NCBI RefSeq assembly: GCF_007992455.1
Contig: NZ_BKAH01000003.1
Span: 310,001 to 374,000 of the forward strand
Reading direction: 5' to 3'
Length of the DNA: 64,000 bases
DNA from: Microbacterium saccharophilum
Lineage (GTDB): Bacteria; Actinomycetota; Actinomycetes; Actinomycetales; Microbacteriaceae
Shown here: positions 1 to 9,566 of the stretch, piece by piece
Layout of the letters: the number at the start of each line of letters is the position of its first letter
How positions within the stretch are numbered: the stretch's first letter is position 1
The notes under the pieces: model-generated
Databases searched by the model: none
What the model saw: only the letters and a program-made list of their open reading frames with translations
What the model was told of the DNA's origin: nothing
Program-made: the position numbers and the translations under genes

Positions 1-1
1 C

Positions 2-181
2 GTCCTGAAGGCGCAGCACGGGATGCCGGCCTCCGATCCCGCCCGTGAGGAGCAGCAGCTCGAGCGCCTGCGCCGCCTCGCCGCCGACGCCGACCTCGAC
101 CCGGAGTTCGCACAGAAGTGGTTCACCTTCGTGGTGGCCGAAGTGATCCGCCACCACACCGCCGCGGCCGAGGCCGAGTGA
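2..181 (+). CDS. Chorismate mutase, 3' end only
   Basis: Only the last 59 codons are in the window; the gene begins before base 1. The visible residues include VLKAQHGMPASDPARE, then a helix ending in FVVAEVIRHH, the C-terminal part of the small all-helical AroQ-type chorismate mutase of actinobacteria (chorismate to prephenate, first step towards Phe and Tyr). The LKAQHG and DPAREEQQ stretches are the recognisable family signature. The gene converges on the ABC permease gene at 188 with only 6 bp between them. The 5' part, including one catalytic Arg, cannot be checked. Confidence 0.8.
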   Translation, partial: VLKAQHGMPASDPAREEQQLERLRRLAADADLDPEFAQKWFTFVVAEVIRHHTAAAEAE

Positions 182-187
182 TTCAGG

Positions 188-883
188 TCAGGGCGTCGCG
201 CGCCGCAGTGTCAGATAGCTGATCGCTGCCAGCACGGCGATCACGAGCAGCGACCAGAGGCCGAGCCCGAGAGCGCCCTGCGTGGCGAACCAGACGAACA
301 TGTCGGCCCAGGCGTTCATGCTCCCCGCCAGCCAGAGCAGGCCGACGAACACGAGCGCCAGGCCCACGATGACGGCGGTCAGGACGAGGTTGCCCCAGCG
401 CTTGAAGATCGTCGCACCCCAGAAGCCGACCGCGAACGACAGCATCGCCAGCGCGAAGAAGAAGAGCCCGGCGACCGCAGGCCCGCCTTCCCAGATCCAC
501 GGCAGGTAGAAGAAGTAGCCGTTCAGCCCCCAGCCGCCCGTGGCCTTCTCCAGGAGACCGCCGAGCACGAAGACGAGCGCCAGGATGGCGGAGGTCAGTG
601 CGGCGGTCAGCATCGTTCCCACATAGAACTCACGACGCGTGACGCTCATCGCCTGCGAGAAGGGGAAGGTGCGGGTGAGGGCCTGAGCTCCGACGACCGC
701 GAAGTACCACAGCGGTGCCTGGGCGCCACCGCCGTACATCGCCGTCGCGACGCCGGCATTGGCGAGGATGCCGTAGATGGCGAGCGTCAGAACGAACGAT
801 CCGGCCAGGACGAGCAGGGGGACCCAGATATAGGTCTGCCGGTTGACCAGCTGCATGCGGATGACGTTGAGTGTGCGGTTCAT
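188..883 (-). CDS. ABC transporter permease (YtrA-type operon)
   Basis: 231 aa, very hydrophobic, with about six membrane segments and no extracytoplasmic domain, typical of ABC-2 type export permeases. Its ATG overlaps the stop of the upstream ATPase (ATGA, 880-883), so the two are translationally coupled. Together with the ATPase and the GntR regulator it forms a three-gene YtrA/BcrA-like exporter operon, a class usually linked to cell-envelope stress or antimicrobial peptides. The substrate cannot be read from the sequence. Confidence 0.8.
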   Translation of the reverse strand: MNRTLNVIRMQLVNRQTYIWVPLLVLAGSFVLTLAIYGILANAGVATAMYGGGAQAPLWYFAVVGAQALTRTFPFSQAMSVTRREFYVGTMLTAALTSAILALVFVLGGLLEKATGGWGLNGYFFYLPWIWEGGPAVAGLFFFALAMLSFAVGFWGATIFKRWGNLVLTAVIVGLALVFVGLLWLAGSMNAWADMFVWFATQGALGLGLWSLLVIAVLAAISYLTLRRATP

Positions 884-1797
884 CGCAGGGCTCCTTCTTC
901 GGCGTTCGAGGCCGCCGTCGCATCGGCGGTCGCGTGCTGGGTCAGACGGACGATCAGCTGCTGGAGGGAGACGGGCGTGACATCCAGGCCCGCTCCCGCC
1001 AGGCCGGCGCGGTCCGCCGCGGTCAGCCCGCCGAGCACCGTGATGCCGGACACCCGACCGAGGCTCTCCCGGTGGATCACCTCACGACCGGCGGCGAAGG
1101 CATCCACTGCGGCGGAGTCGCCGACGATGTGCGTGGCGCGATCGCGGAGCGCGTCGGTCTCCTCGTCGAGGATGATCCGGCCCCGATCGATGACGAGGAC
1201 GCGCTCGAGCAGGTTCGACACCTCGTCGATGAGGTGGCTGGAGAGGATGACGGTGCGCGGGTGCGCGGCGTAGTCCTCGAGCAGCCGGTCGTAGAAGAGC
1301 TGCCGGGCCACGGCGTCGAGCCCCAGGTACGGCTCGTCGAAGAAGGTGATCTCGGCGCGCGCGGCGAGGCCGATGATGACGCCGACGGCGCTCAGCTGCC
1401 CACGGGAGAGCTTCTTGATGGTCTTGCGCAGCGGCAGCTGGAAGTCCTCGACCAGCCGGTCGGCGAGAGCCTGGTCCCAGTTCGGGTAGAACAGGCGGGC
1501 GATGCGGAAGGCATGCCGCGCCGTGGCATCCTCGGGGTACTTCTGGCTCTCGCGGACGAAGCACATCCGCGCGAGCACGCGGGCGTTCTCGTAGGGGTCC
1601 TCGCCGAAGATCCGGACGTCCCCATGGGTGGCGAAGTTCTGCGCCGTGAGGATCGACATGATCGTCGTCTTCCCCGCGCCGTTGCGGCCGAGGAGGCCGT
1701 AGATCGTGTTCTCCTCGACCGAGAAGCTCACGTCGTCGACGGCGAGCGTGTCGCGGTACTGCTTGGTGAGGTTCTGCACCTCGATCACGGTGGTCAT
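880..1797 (-). CDS. ABC transporter ATP-binding protein
   Basis: 305 aa. An N-terminal ABC domain shows Walker A GRNGAGKTT near residue 37, the signature LSRGQ near 130 and Walker B ITFFDEP near 150, followed by a family-specific C-terminal extension of about 90 aa as in BcrA/YtrB ATPases. It powers the permease encoded just downstream. ATG at 1797 overlaps the stop of the GntR gene (1794-1796). LSRGQ replaces the usual LSGGQ, which is common in this branch. Confidence 0.88.
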   Translation of the reverse strand: MTTVIEVQNLTKQYRDTLAVDDVSFSVEENTIYGLLGRNGAGKTTIMSILTAQNFATHGDVRIFGEDPYENARVLARMCFVRESQKYPEDATARHAFRIARLFYPNWDQALADRLVEDFQLPLRKTIKKLSRGQLSAVGVIIGLAARAEITFFDEPYLGLDAVARQLFYDRLLEDYAAHPRTVILSSHLIDEVSNLLERVLVIDRGRIILDEETDALRDRATHIVGDSAAVDAFAAGREVIHRESLGRVSGITVLGGLTAADRAGLAGAGLDVTPVSLQQLIVRLTQHATADATAASNAEEGALR

Positions 1798-2171
1798 CGT
1801 GCGGTTCCTTCCGTCGTGGCGGCGCGCTCCGTGAGGAGGCGGCCGAGGTCGTCGGGGCCGAGACCGAGCTTGCGGGCCTCGACCAGGAGGGGGTCGATGT
1901 AGCGGTCGGCGAACGCGCTGCGGCGCTCGGCCAGGAGCAGGTCGCGCGCGCCGGGCGCCACGAACATCCCGATCCCGCGGCGCTTGTAGAGCACGCCCTT
2001 GTCGGTCAGCATCGCGATCCCCTTCGCCGCGGTGGCGGGGTTGATGCGATAGAAGGCGGCGAGCTCGTTCGTCGACGGCGCCTGCGCCTCGGGCGCGAGG
2101 CTGCCGTCGATGATGGAGTCCTCCACGCTCTCCGCGATCTGCAGGAAGAGCGCCCGGCCCTCGTCGATCAC
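1794..2171 (-). CDS. GntR-family regulator, YtrA subfamily
   Basis: About 125 aa: an N-terminal winged helix (SVEDSIIDGSLAPEAQAPST, then PATAAKGIAMLTDKG and RRGIGMFV) and a short helical tail instead of a ligand domain, the hallmark of YtrA-type GntR repressors. I place the start at GTG 2171 because CGGAGG lies five bases upstream; an in-frame GTG at 2177 is also possible but would sit on that Shine-Dalgarno. First gene of an overlapping operon with the ABC exporter, and probably autoregulated through the palindrome at 2191-2214. Confidence 0.85.
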   Translation of the reverse strand: MIDEGRALFLQIAESVEDSIIDGSLAPEAQAPSTNELAAFYRINPATAAKGIAMLTDKGVLYKRRGIGMFVAPGARDLLLAERRSAFADRYIDPLLVEARKLGLGPDDLGRLLTERAATTEGTAR

Positions 2172-2190
2172 CCGCACCTCCGAGTGTGTT

Positions 2191-2214
2191 GGTTAGTTAC
2201 TTGACTAAGTAACC
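2191..2214. promoter_or_regulatory. Probable operator of the GntR/ABC operon
   Basis: A 24-bp imperfect palindrome with outer arms GGTTA and TAACC and inner TTA/TAA blocks lies about 20 bp upstream of the GntR start. It is AT-rich against a very GC-rich background. Position and symmetry fit the binding site of the YtrA-type repressor; no database match was made. Confidence 0.6.
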
Positions 2215-2267
2215 ATGGAACGCGCGCGCGTGTCAACCCCCGGCGTGCGGCGGGCTGTGCGGCGCGC

Positions 2268-2405
2268 TCAGTCGGCGGGCTTGTCGCTCGCCGAGTGCCC
2301 GGCGTCCAGCTCGAGGGCGACCTTCTTCTCGAGCACCTCGATGGCCTCGTCGGAGATCGAGAGGAGCCCGTCGAGCTCCTCGCGGACGCGCCGGTACGCC
2401 AGCTA
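2268..2405 (-). pseudogene. Detached in-frame 3' end of the 2403-3002 gene
   Basis: In the frame of the upstream gene, the codons after TAG (2403-2405) read through 44 residues to TGA at 2268. The segment is helical and charged (VREELDGLLSISDEAIEVLE), looks like genuine coding sequence and fills an otherwise unexplained gap. A single C-to-T change turning CAG (Gln) into TAG explains it; a sequencing error is the alternative. Confidence 0.6.
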
Positions 2406-3002
2406 GCGCTCGGCAGGCGTCGCAGCCTGATCGATCGCGACGGTGAGGAGCTGCTTCGCGGTGTTCAGCCGCTTCCGCTCGCCCTCGGTGAACGAGGAGT
2501 CGCGGACGCGCCGCGCATCGCGCTCGGCGATGTCGAAGGCGACCTCGAAGTCGGTCACGGCCGCGCGATACGCGGCGAGGTCGCCCGCGCTGATGCGCTC
2601 GTCGGCCGAGCGCGGACGCAGATTGTCGGCCGTCTTCTTCGCCCGCAGGAAGGCGGCGGTGAGGTCCTGCCGGCCGTCGCTCATCGTCGGGAAGGCGATG
2701 AGCTTCGCGACATCCAGCTCGTATTCCAGCCAGCGGGCCGTGACCGCGTCGTGCGCATGGAACAGCTGCTCGAGCTGCGTGGGCACCGGCGAGGCGCGCG
2801 TGATGGGCTTCGGCACCGAGGCCGTCGCGACGGTGACGCGCGAGGCGGCCTTCAGTTCGCTCTTGGCGCGGATGAACTCCAGGCGCCGCTTGTGCCGCCG
2901 CCGCGCGGCGCTCTCCCAGCCGCGCGCGATGCCGCCCGCGGCTCCGATGAGCGGGAACGCCAGCCACCAGTACCCGCGGAGGAAGTCGAAGAAGGCGTCC
3001 AC
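2403..3002 (-). CDS. Unknown membrane-anchored protein, probably truncated by amber codon
   Basis: 199 aa starting at GTG 3002, preceded six bases upstream by a TAGCAT -10 box (leaderless). One N-terminal membrane helix (about residues 9-25) is followed by a basic segment and a helical soluble domain. It shares the motif HDxVTxRWLxYExDxAKLIAF with the neighbouring 3032-3994 gene, so the two are tandem paralogues. The TAG at 2403-2405 is followed in the same frame by 44 sense codons (LAYRRVREELDGL...SDKPAD) to a TGA at 2268-2270 with normal codon use, so the ancestral protein was probably about 244 aa. Function unknown. Confidence 0.7.
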   Translation of the reverse strand: MDAFFDFLRGYWWLAFPLIGAAGGIARGWESAARRRHKRRLEFIRAKSELKAASRVTVATASVPKPITRASPVPTQLEQLFHAHDAVTARWLEYELDVAKLIAFPTMSDGRQDLTAAFLRAKKTADNLRPRSADERISAGDLAAYRAAVTDFEVAFDIAERDARRVRDSSFTEGERKRLNTAKQLLTVAIDQAATPAER

Positions 3003-3031
3003 GGTGCCATGCTATGCAACCGCGGCAGGCG

Positions 3032-3994
3032 TCACGGACGAGGCGGCCGTCTGCTCGAACGCGACGGCACGGGCCACACCGGCGGCGGGGGAGCGTCGGG
3101 GGCGGGAGGGGCGGGGGGCGACGAAGGCGTCGTGCGCGGCGGCGTGGGGTCGACCGGAGCGTCGCCGGGCGCATCGCTGCGCGCGGCGGAACGCGCGGCG
3201 TCGCCCACGCGGGCGATGACGTCGGCCGAGGAGGCGATGACGGTCTCGGTGACGCGCTGCGCGACCTGGGTCCACCGCGGCGCCGACGGCTCGTCTTCGG
3301 CAGGCGGCACGGCGCCGCTCGCGCGCGCGTGGCGCCACGCCTCCTTCTCCGCGGCGTCGAAGCTCGCCTCGAGCCGGCGGACGGCGTCGCGGTACGCCGC
3401 GAACTCGCCCGGCGACATCGGGGTCTGCGCCGATCGGGGGCGCAGGCGCTGCGCCGTGGCGCGCTCGGCGAGGTACACGGCGGTCAGCGGCGCGCGGACG
3501 TCGCTCATGACCGGGAAGGCGATGAGCTTGGCCGGGTCGGTCTCGTAGTCGAGCCAGCGTCGCGTGACGGTGTCGTGCGCGGTCATGAGCTGCGCGAGGG
3601 GCAGTCGTGCGGGGTCGGATGCCGCACCCGGCAGCACGGCGCGCGCGGCGGCGACGCGGGCACGCTGGGCACGCACGCCGGCGGCCAGGGCCCGCGCGTC
3701 GCGCTGGGCGCGGATGAGCTCGTTCCGGGCGCGGGTCACATCGCTCGACGACGCCCGTCCCGCGGCGCGCTCGGCCTGGACGCGGGCGAGGTCGGCGCGT
3801 GCGACGCGCACCTCTGCGCGGGCGCCCGCCGCGGTCGTGCGCGCATCCCGCAGCTCGTGCCGGGCCGCGTCGTAGGCCAGCCGCCGGGCATGCGCGGCCC
3901 GCTGCCGGCGCACGCCGAACCAGCCGACGGCCCCCGTGCCGATGACGGCCGGGGCCACCCACCAGAACTCGGCGATCGCCACCCAGAGGTCCAC
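3032..3994 (-). CDS. Unknown membrane-anchored coiled-coil protein, paralogue of 2403-3002
   Basis: 320 aa from GTG 3994, again with TAGCAT six bases upstream (leaderless). One N-terminal membrane helix (about 8-26), then a long Ala/Arg-rich predicted coiled coil (about 30-120), then the shared domain with HDTVTRRWLDYETDPAKLIA, and a Pro-rich tail. No enzyme motif is visible. The shared motif and promoter show a local duplication; the coiled coil is present only here. The family is unknown to me. Confidence 0.75.
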   Translation of the reverse strand: MDLWVAIAEFWWVAPAVIGTGAVGWFGVRRQRAAHARRLAYDAARHELRDARTTAAGARAEVRVARADLARVQAERAAGRASSSDVTRARNELIRAQRDARALAAGVRAQRARVAAARAVLPGAASDPARLPLAQLMTAHDTVTRRWLDYETDPAKLIAFPVMSDVRAPLTAVYLAERATAQRLRPRSAQTPMSPGEFAAYRDAVRRLEASFDAAEKEAWRHARASGAVPPAEDEPSAPRWTQVAQRVTETVIASSADVIARVGDAARSAARSDAPGDAPVDPTPPRTTPSSPPAPPAPDAPPPPVWPVPSRSSRRPPRP

Positions 3995-4008
3995 GTCGTC
4001 ATGCTAGC

Positions 4009-4025
4009 CACTCCGCCTGGGAGTG
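4009..4025. terminator. Small hairpin between 4049 and 3994 genes
   Basis: CACTCC and GGAGTG arms with a 5-base loop lie just 3' of the small membrane gene and upstream of the 3994 start. The stem is short with no clear U tract, so termination is only possible, not shown. Confidence 0.3.
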
Positions 4026-4048
4026 CAGCGGGGATCGAGCGGGCGGGG

Positions 4049-4179
4049 TCAGCCGAACAGGAGGGCGAGGACCGTGGCGCCGCCGCCGACGATGACCAGG
4101 GCGCCGATCACCGTCCACGCGACGATCTTCATGCGGGTCGCCCGCCGGTCGCCGAAGCCGGCGTACTCGTCCTGGTCGC

Positions 4180-4183
<4 letters not shown>
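4049..4183 (-). CDS. Tiny single-span membrane protein coupled to purL
   Basis: 44 aa: [19 protein letters not shown], then one hydrophobic helix of about 22 residues rich in Val and Gly. Its ATG overlaps the purL stop (ATGA at 4180-4183), so it should be translated together with purL. Too short to assign a family; the acidic head and single helix suggest a cytoplasmic-face anchor. It could be a chance ORF, but the exact overlap, codon use and sensible topology argue for a real gene. Confidence 0.65.
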
Positions 4184-6513
<2,330 letters not shown>

Positions 6514-6598
6514 GCGGCTGGGCTCCAAGATTCGGGTGCCGGGGATGGTCTCATCCTACCGGCGCCGCTCGCACCCCCTCCCGGCGATGCGGCTAGCC

Positions 6599-6912
6599 GG
6601 GAAAGGGGTCAGGATGCGCCGCCTCGCGCGCGCTGAGGCGGCGCGCAGCGCCCCCATTCCGCCGCGGGCCTGGAAAAGGGGTCAGGCTGCGCCGCCTCGC
6701 GCGCGCTGAGGCGGCGCGAAGCGCCACCTTTCTGCGCCGAGCCTGGAAAAGGGGTCGGGATGCGCCGCCTCGGGCGCGCTGAGGCGGCGCAAAGCGCCAC
6801 CTTTCCGCCGGGCGCCGGGCCTGGGCGCCGGGCCTGGGAAAGGGGTCACGATGCGCCGCTCCGGGCGTGATGAGGCGGCGCGAAGCGCCACCTTTCTTGC
6901 GCGGGGCGCCGG
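6599..6912. repeat. Four tandem ~72-91 bp GC-rich repeats upstream of purL
   Basis: Units begin near 6599, 6671, 6744 and 6835, each with GGAAA(A)GGGGTC, then GCGCCGCCTC and GAGGCGGCGC arms (10 bp, 9-base loop in units 1-3), then a small GGCGC/GCGCC hairpin and CACCTTTC. Unit 4 has a shorter stem. Units differ by point changes and by short GGGCGCCGGGCCT expansions. This explains most of the 424-bp gap between purL and the gene at 6938; no ORF in it looks real. It resembles an expanded REP/BIME-like array. Confidence 0.75.
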
Positions 6913-6937
6913 ACGCCGGGCGCCGGGCGCCGGGGGC

Positions 6938-7162
6938 TCAGTCCCGGTGCGGTTCCTCGTCGTCGAGGATGCCGATGCCGACGGCGTGGTGGCTCGGCTC
7001 GCCGTCCTTCGCCTCGGGCGCCTTCGGCTCCTCGCCGGGGTTCTTCTCGGTGCTCGGCTCCTCCAGCTCTTCCGTGGTCGGCTCGTCGTCGGGTGCGTGC
7101 TCGGCGCCGGAGGGCGCTTCGTCACCGGGCATGTCGGTGTTGCCCTGGGTCGCATCGGACAT
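6938..7162 (-). CDS. Small acidic, probably disordered protein
   Basis: 74 aa from ATG 7162, with AAAGGAG six bases upstream. Rich in Glu, Asp, Pro and Lys (EELEEPSTEKNPGEEPK), without hydrophobic core or Cys, ending in GIGILDDEEPHRD. Likely an intrinsically disordered cytoplasmic protein; I do not recognise the family. Divergent from terC with about 100 bp between them. Confidence 0.65.
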   Translation of the reverse strand: MSDATQGNTDMPGDEAPSGAEHAPDDEPTTEELEEPSTEKNPGEEPKAPEAKDGEPSHHAVGIGILDDEEPHRD

Positions 7163-7261
7163 GGCGACTCCTTTCGTCACCATCAGCATCCCCGGTGCGG
7201 CGCGCCGGGCCCAGGGGGTTGACCGCTCAGGATCCGGAAGGTAGCCGTTTACGCTGGGGTG

Positions 7262-8167
7262 ATGGACTTCTCGCTCGAGCTCTCGCCCGACCTGATCGCC
7301 GTCTTCCTCACGCTCTTCGTCCTCGAGCTCGTGCTCGGCGTCGACAACGTGATCTTCATCTCGATCCTCTCCTCGAGGCTCCCGGTCGCCCAGCAGGCAC
7401 GGGCGCGGAACCTCGGGCTGACGCTCGCGATGCTCATGCGCGTGCTGCTGGTGTTCTTCGCCGGCTGGATCATCACCTTGACCGAGCCCATCGTGACGCT
7501 CGGCGAGCTCGAGTTCTCGGTGAAGGACTTCATCCTCATCGTCGGCGGGCTCTTCCTCGTCTACAAGGCCGTGCACGAGATCCACCAGAAGCTGGAGGGT
7601 GCCGAGGAGCACCACGGTCCCGGCGAGAAGGTCGCGACGGCGACCTTCGGCAGCGTGCTGGTGCAGATCCTGCTCCTCGACCTCGTCTTCTCCCTCGACT
7701 CCGTCATCACCGCCGTCGGGATGACGAGCAACATGATCGTCATCATCGCGGCCGTCGTGCTGTCCTTCGGCATCATGCTGTTCGCCTCGCGCTTCATCTT
7801 CGCGTTCGTCAACGCGCACCCGACCGTGAAGATGCTGGCCCTGTCGTTCCTCCTCCTCATCGGCGTGTTCCTCATCGCCGAGGGCTTCCACATCAAGATC
7901 GACAAGGCGCTCATCTACGGCCCCATGGCGTTCGCGATCTTCGTCGAAGGCCTCAACCTGGCTGCCGCGGCACGCAAGCGGCGTCGCGACGCCGCCCGCT
8001 CCTCCGGCCCCGTGCGGCTGCGGCCGACCTATCCGGCGATCGACGAGTCCGTGGCCGTCCGTGCCGCGACCTCGACCGACCCCGGCGCCGGTTCCGTGGG
8101 ACTGTCGGGTCGCCCCGTCGCGGGGACGGATGCCGGTGGGCCCGACGACCGGCACGGCTTGGGCTGA
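7262..8167 (+). CDS. TerC-family integral membrane protein
   Basis: 301 aa with about seven to eight membrane helices. The family signature LELVLGVDNVIFISIL near residue 20 and DLVFSLDSVITAVGM near 140 carry the paired acidic residues thought to bind metal ions. TerC/Alx proteins are linked to manganese export and to metalation of secreted proteins. ATG 7262 is preferred over GTG 7259 because TACGCT sits exactly six bases upstream, the leaderless spacing seen throughout this window. A hydrophilic tail of about 60 aa follows the last helix. Confidence 0.9.
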   Translation: MDFSLELSPDLIAVFLTLFVLELVLGVDNVIFISILSSRLPVAQQARARNLGLTLAMLMRVLLVFFAGWIITLTEPIVTLGELEFSVKDFILIVGGLFLVYKAVHEIHQKLEGAEEHHGPGEKVATATFGSVLVQILLLDLVFSLDSVITAVGMTSNMIVIIAAVVLSFGIMLFASRFIFAFVNAHPTVKMLALSFLLLIGVFLIAEGFHIKIDKALIYGPMAFAIFVEGLNLAAAARKRRRDAARSSGPVRLRPTYPAIDESVAVRAATSTDPGAGSVGLSGRPVAGTDAGGPDDRHGLG

Positions 8168-8173
8168 CGTCCG

Positions 8174-8521
8174 ATGATCGGCGGGGAGGCGGAGCGCGCG
8201 CTGCGCGCGCGGGCGGGCGAGCTCGATGAGATGCTCGCGCGGCTCGATCGCGACGAGGAGAGCATCCGCGTCGACCGCGCCGACGCCACCGCCGACGACG
8301 AGCACGACCCGGAGGGATCGACGCTCTCCGGCGAATGGCAGCGCGTCGAGGCCCTCCGCCGGGCGGCCCGCGCCGAGCGCGCGGACGTGGATGCCGCGCT
8401 GCAGCGCGTCGCCGACGGATCCTACGGCGTGTGCGCGTCGTGCGGACGGCCGATCCCGCCGGCGCGGCTCGAGGCCCGGCCGATGGCGACGCTCTGCGTC
8501 GCCTGCGCGCAGCGCGCCTGA
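8174..8521 (+). CDS. TraR/DksA-type zinc-finger protein
   Basis: 115 aa: a helical, highly charged N-terminal half and a C-terminal zinc finger with Cys87, Cys90, Cys108 and Cys111 in a CxxC-x17-CxxC arrangement. The GSYGVCASCGRPIPPARLEA motif is typical of actinobacterial DksA/TraR-like proteins. Such proteins can bind RNA polymerase through the secondary channel, but many short actinobacterial members are uncharacterised. Lies six bases after terC, probably in the same transcript. Confidence 0.85.
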   Translation: MIGGEAERALRARAGELDEMLARLDRDEESIRVDRADATADDEHDPEGSTLSGEWQRVEALRRAARAERADVDAALQRVADGSYGVCASCGRPIPPARLEARPMATLCVACAQRA

Positions 8522-8540
8522 GCGCGAGTCGGCGGCGGAC

Positions 8541-9038
8541 CTACTGCTTCGCCATCTCCACGGTCATCGTCACGCTCATCGCGGTCAGCTCGTACTTCAG
8601 CGTGCCGTCCTCGTAGGTGAACACCTTCGATTCGTCGCCGGAGGCCAGGAGCGCGGGATCCATCTTCTCGACGTCGCCGACAGACGTCCACGTGAACGTG
8701 TCGGTCGCGCCGGTGGGTGCCTCGTAGGTGCCGATCCAGTAGAGCGCCGTCGTGGACTCCGCCTCGTTGACCCAGTTGACCGTGATCACGTCACCGGCGA
8801 TCGTGGCGGTCTGGTATGAGGTGGCCGAGTCCGAGTTCGTCTGCTTCCACTCGCCCGTGAGGTCCAGGTCCGCGGCGGGAGGCGTCGGCTCCGCGGCCGG
8901 GGTCGTCGGCTCCGCAGGGGTCGCTGACGCGGAGCTGCTGCCTCCGCTTCCTTCCCCGGCCGGGGTCGAGGGGCTGCCTGAGCACCCCGTGAGCAGGAGC
9001 GCGGCCAGCGCGATCGGGAGGAGGATGCGGTGCTTCAT
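8541..9038 (-). CDS. Predicted secreted lipoprotein
   Basis: 165 aa. Signal peptide MKHRILLPIALAALLLTGC with lipobox LTGC (Cys19), then a Ser/Thr/Pro/Ala linker to about residue 55, then a small beta-rich domain starting LTGEWKQTNSDSATSYQTAT. Possible lipocalin-like or avidin-like barrel by pattern (LxGxW start), but not a firm match. ATG 9038 has TAGGAT six bases upstream, so it is probably leaderless. Converges with the DksA-like gene. Confidence 0.75.
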   Translation of the reverse strand: MKHRILLPIALAALLLTGCSGSPSTPAGEGSGGSSSASATPAEPTTPAAEPTPPAADLDLTGEWKQTNSDSATSYQTATIAGDVITVNWVNEAESTTALYWIGTYEAPTGATDTFTWTSVGDVEKMDPALLASGDESKVFTYEDGTLKYELTAMSVTMTVEMAKQ

Positions 9039-9106
9039 GATCGGATCCTACGGGCGCCGGGTGGCGAGGCCCGCCGGGCGGCCGAGGTGTCCGGCAGAAA
9101 AACGTC

Positions 9107-9152
9107 TTGACGGGCGGCATCCGCGGGTCTAATCTACAACCAAATGGTTGTA
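9107..9152 (+). promoter_or_regulatory. Promoter and ArsR-type operator for the 9144 operon
   Basis: TTGACG at 9107-9112 and TAATCT at 9130-9135 are spaced by 17 bp, a strong sigma-70-type promoter. Overlapping the expected start point is a perfect palindrome with arms TACAACCA and TGGTTGTA and a 2-bp centre (9135-9152). The site would block transcription when the dimeric ArsR protein encoded immediately downstream binds. Confidence 0.75.
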
Positions 9153-9539
9153 CATGACATGCCCCAGCACTCTCCGCGACACCGAGAGTTGACCGATGAT
9201 GAAACCGATCGCCTGTTCCACGCCCTCGCGGCGGCGACGCGCCGTGACATCCTGCGGCGCACCGTGGAGCGCGAGCAGTCCGTCTCGGCGCTCGCGGCGG
9301 ATTACGACATGTCGTTCGCGGCCGTGCAGAAGCACGTCGCGGTCCTCGAGGCCGCCCGCCTCATCGTCAAGCGCGCCGAGGGACGTGAGCGCCTCGTGCG
9401 TGCGGACCCCGTCATGATCGCCCGCGCCCGGGCGCTGCTGGCGCGCTACGAAGACCTCTGGCGCAGCCGGGTCGATCGCCTGGACGCCCTGCTGACCCAC
9501 CCGGAAAACCCGGAACACCCGCAACACCCCGAACGCTGA
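9144..9539 (+). CDS. ArsR-family winged-helix repressor
   Basis: 131 aa. Winged helix with TRRDILRRTVEREQSVSALA and the recognition helix region FAAVQKHVAVLEAARLI, the subgroup that usually pairs with AHSA1/SRPBCC genes. No metal-binding Cys cluster is visible, so it is not an arsenic sensor. ATG 9144 lies inside the operator and 8 bp after the -10 box, consistent with leaderless initiation; ATG 9159 is the alternative. The gene for its partner follows 27 bp downstream. Confidence 0.85.
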   Translation: MVVHDMPQHSPRHRELTDDETDRLFHALAAATRRDILRRTVEREQSVSALAADYDMSFAAVQKHVAVLEAARLIVKRAEGRERLVRADPVMIARARALLARYEDLWRSRVDRLDALLTHPENPEHPQHPER

Positions 9540-9566
9540 CACCGCCACCGGACGAAGGAGACCGAC

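Noticed and set aside
6599..6912. Possible CRISPR array
   Set aside because: Units are long, adjacent and diverged, with no unique spacers of constant length and no cas genes; it is a tandem repeat.
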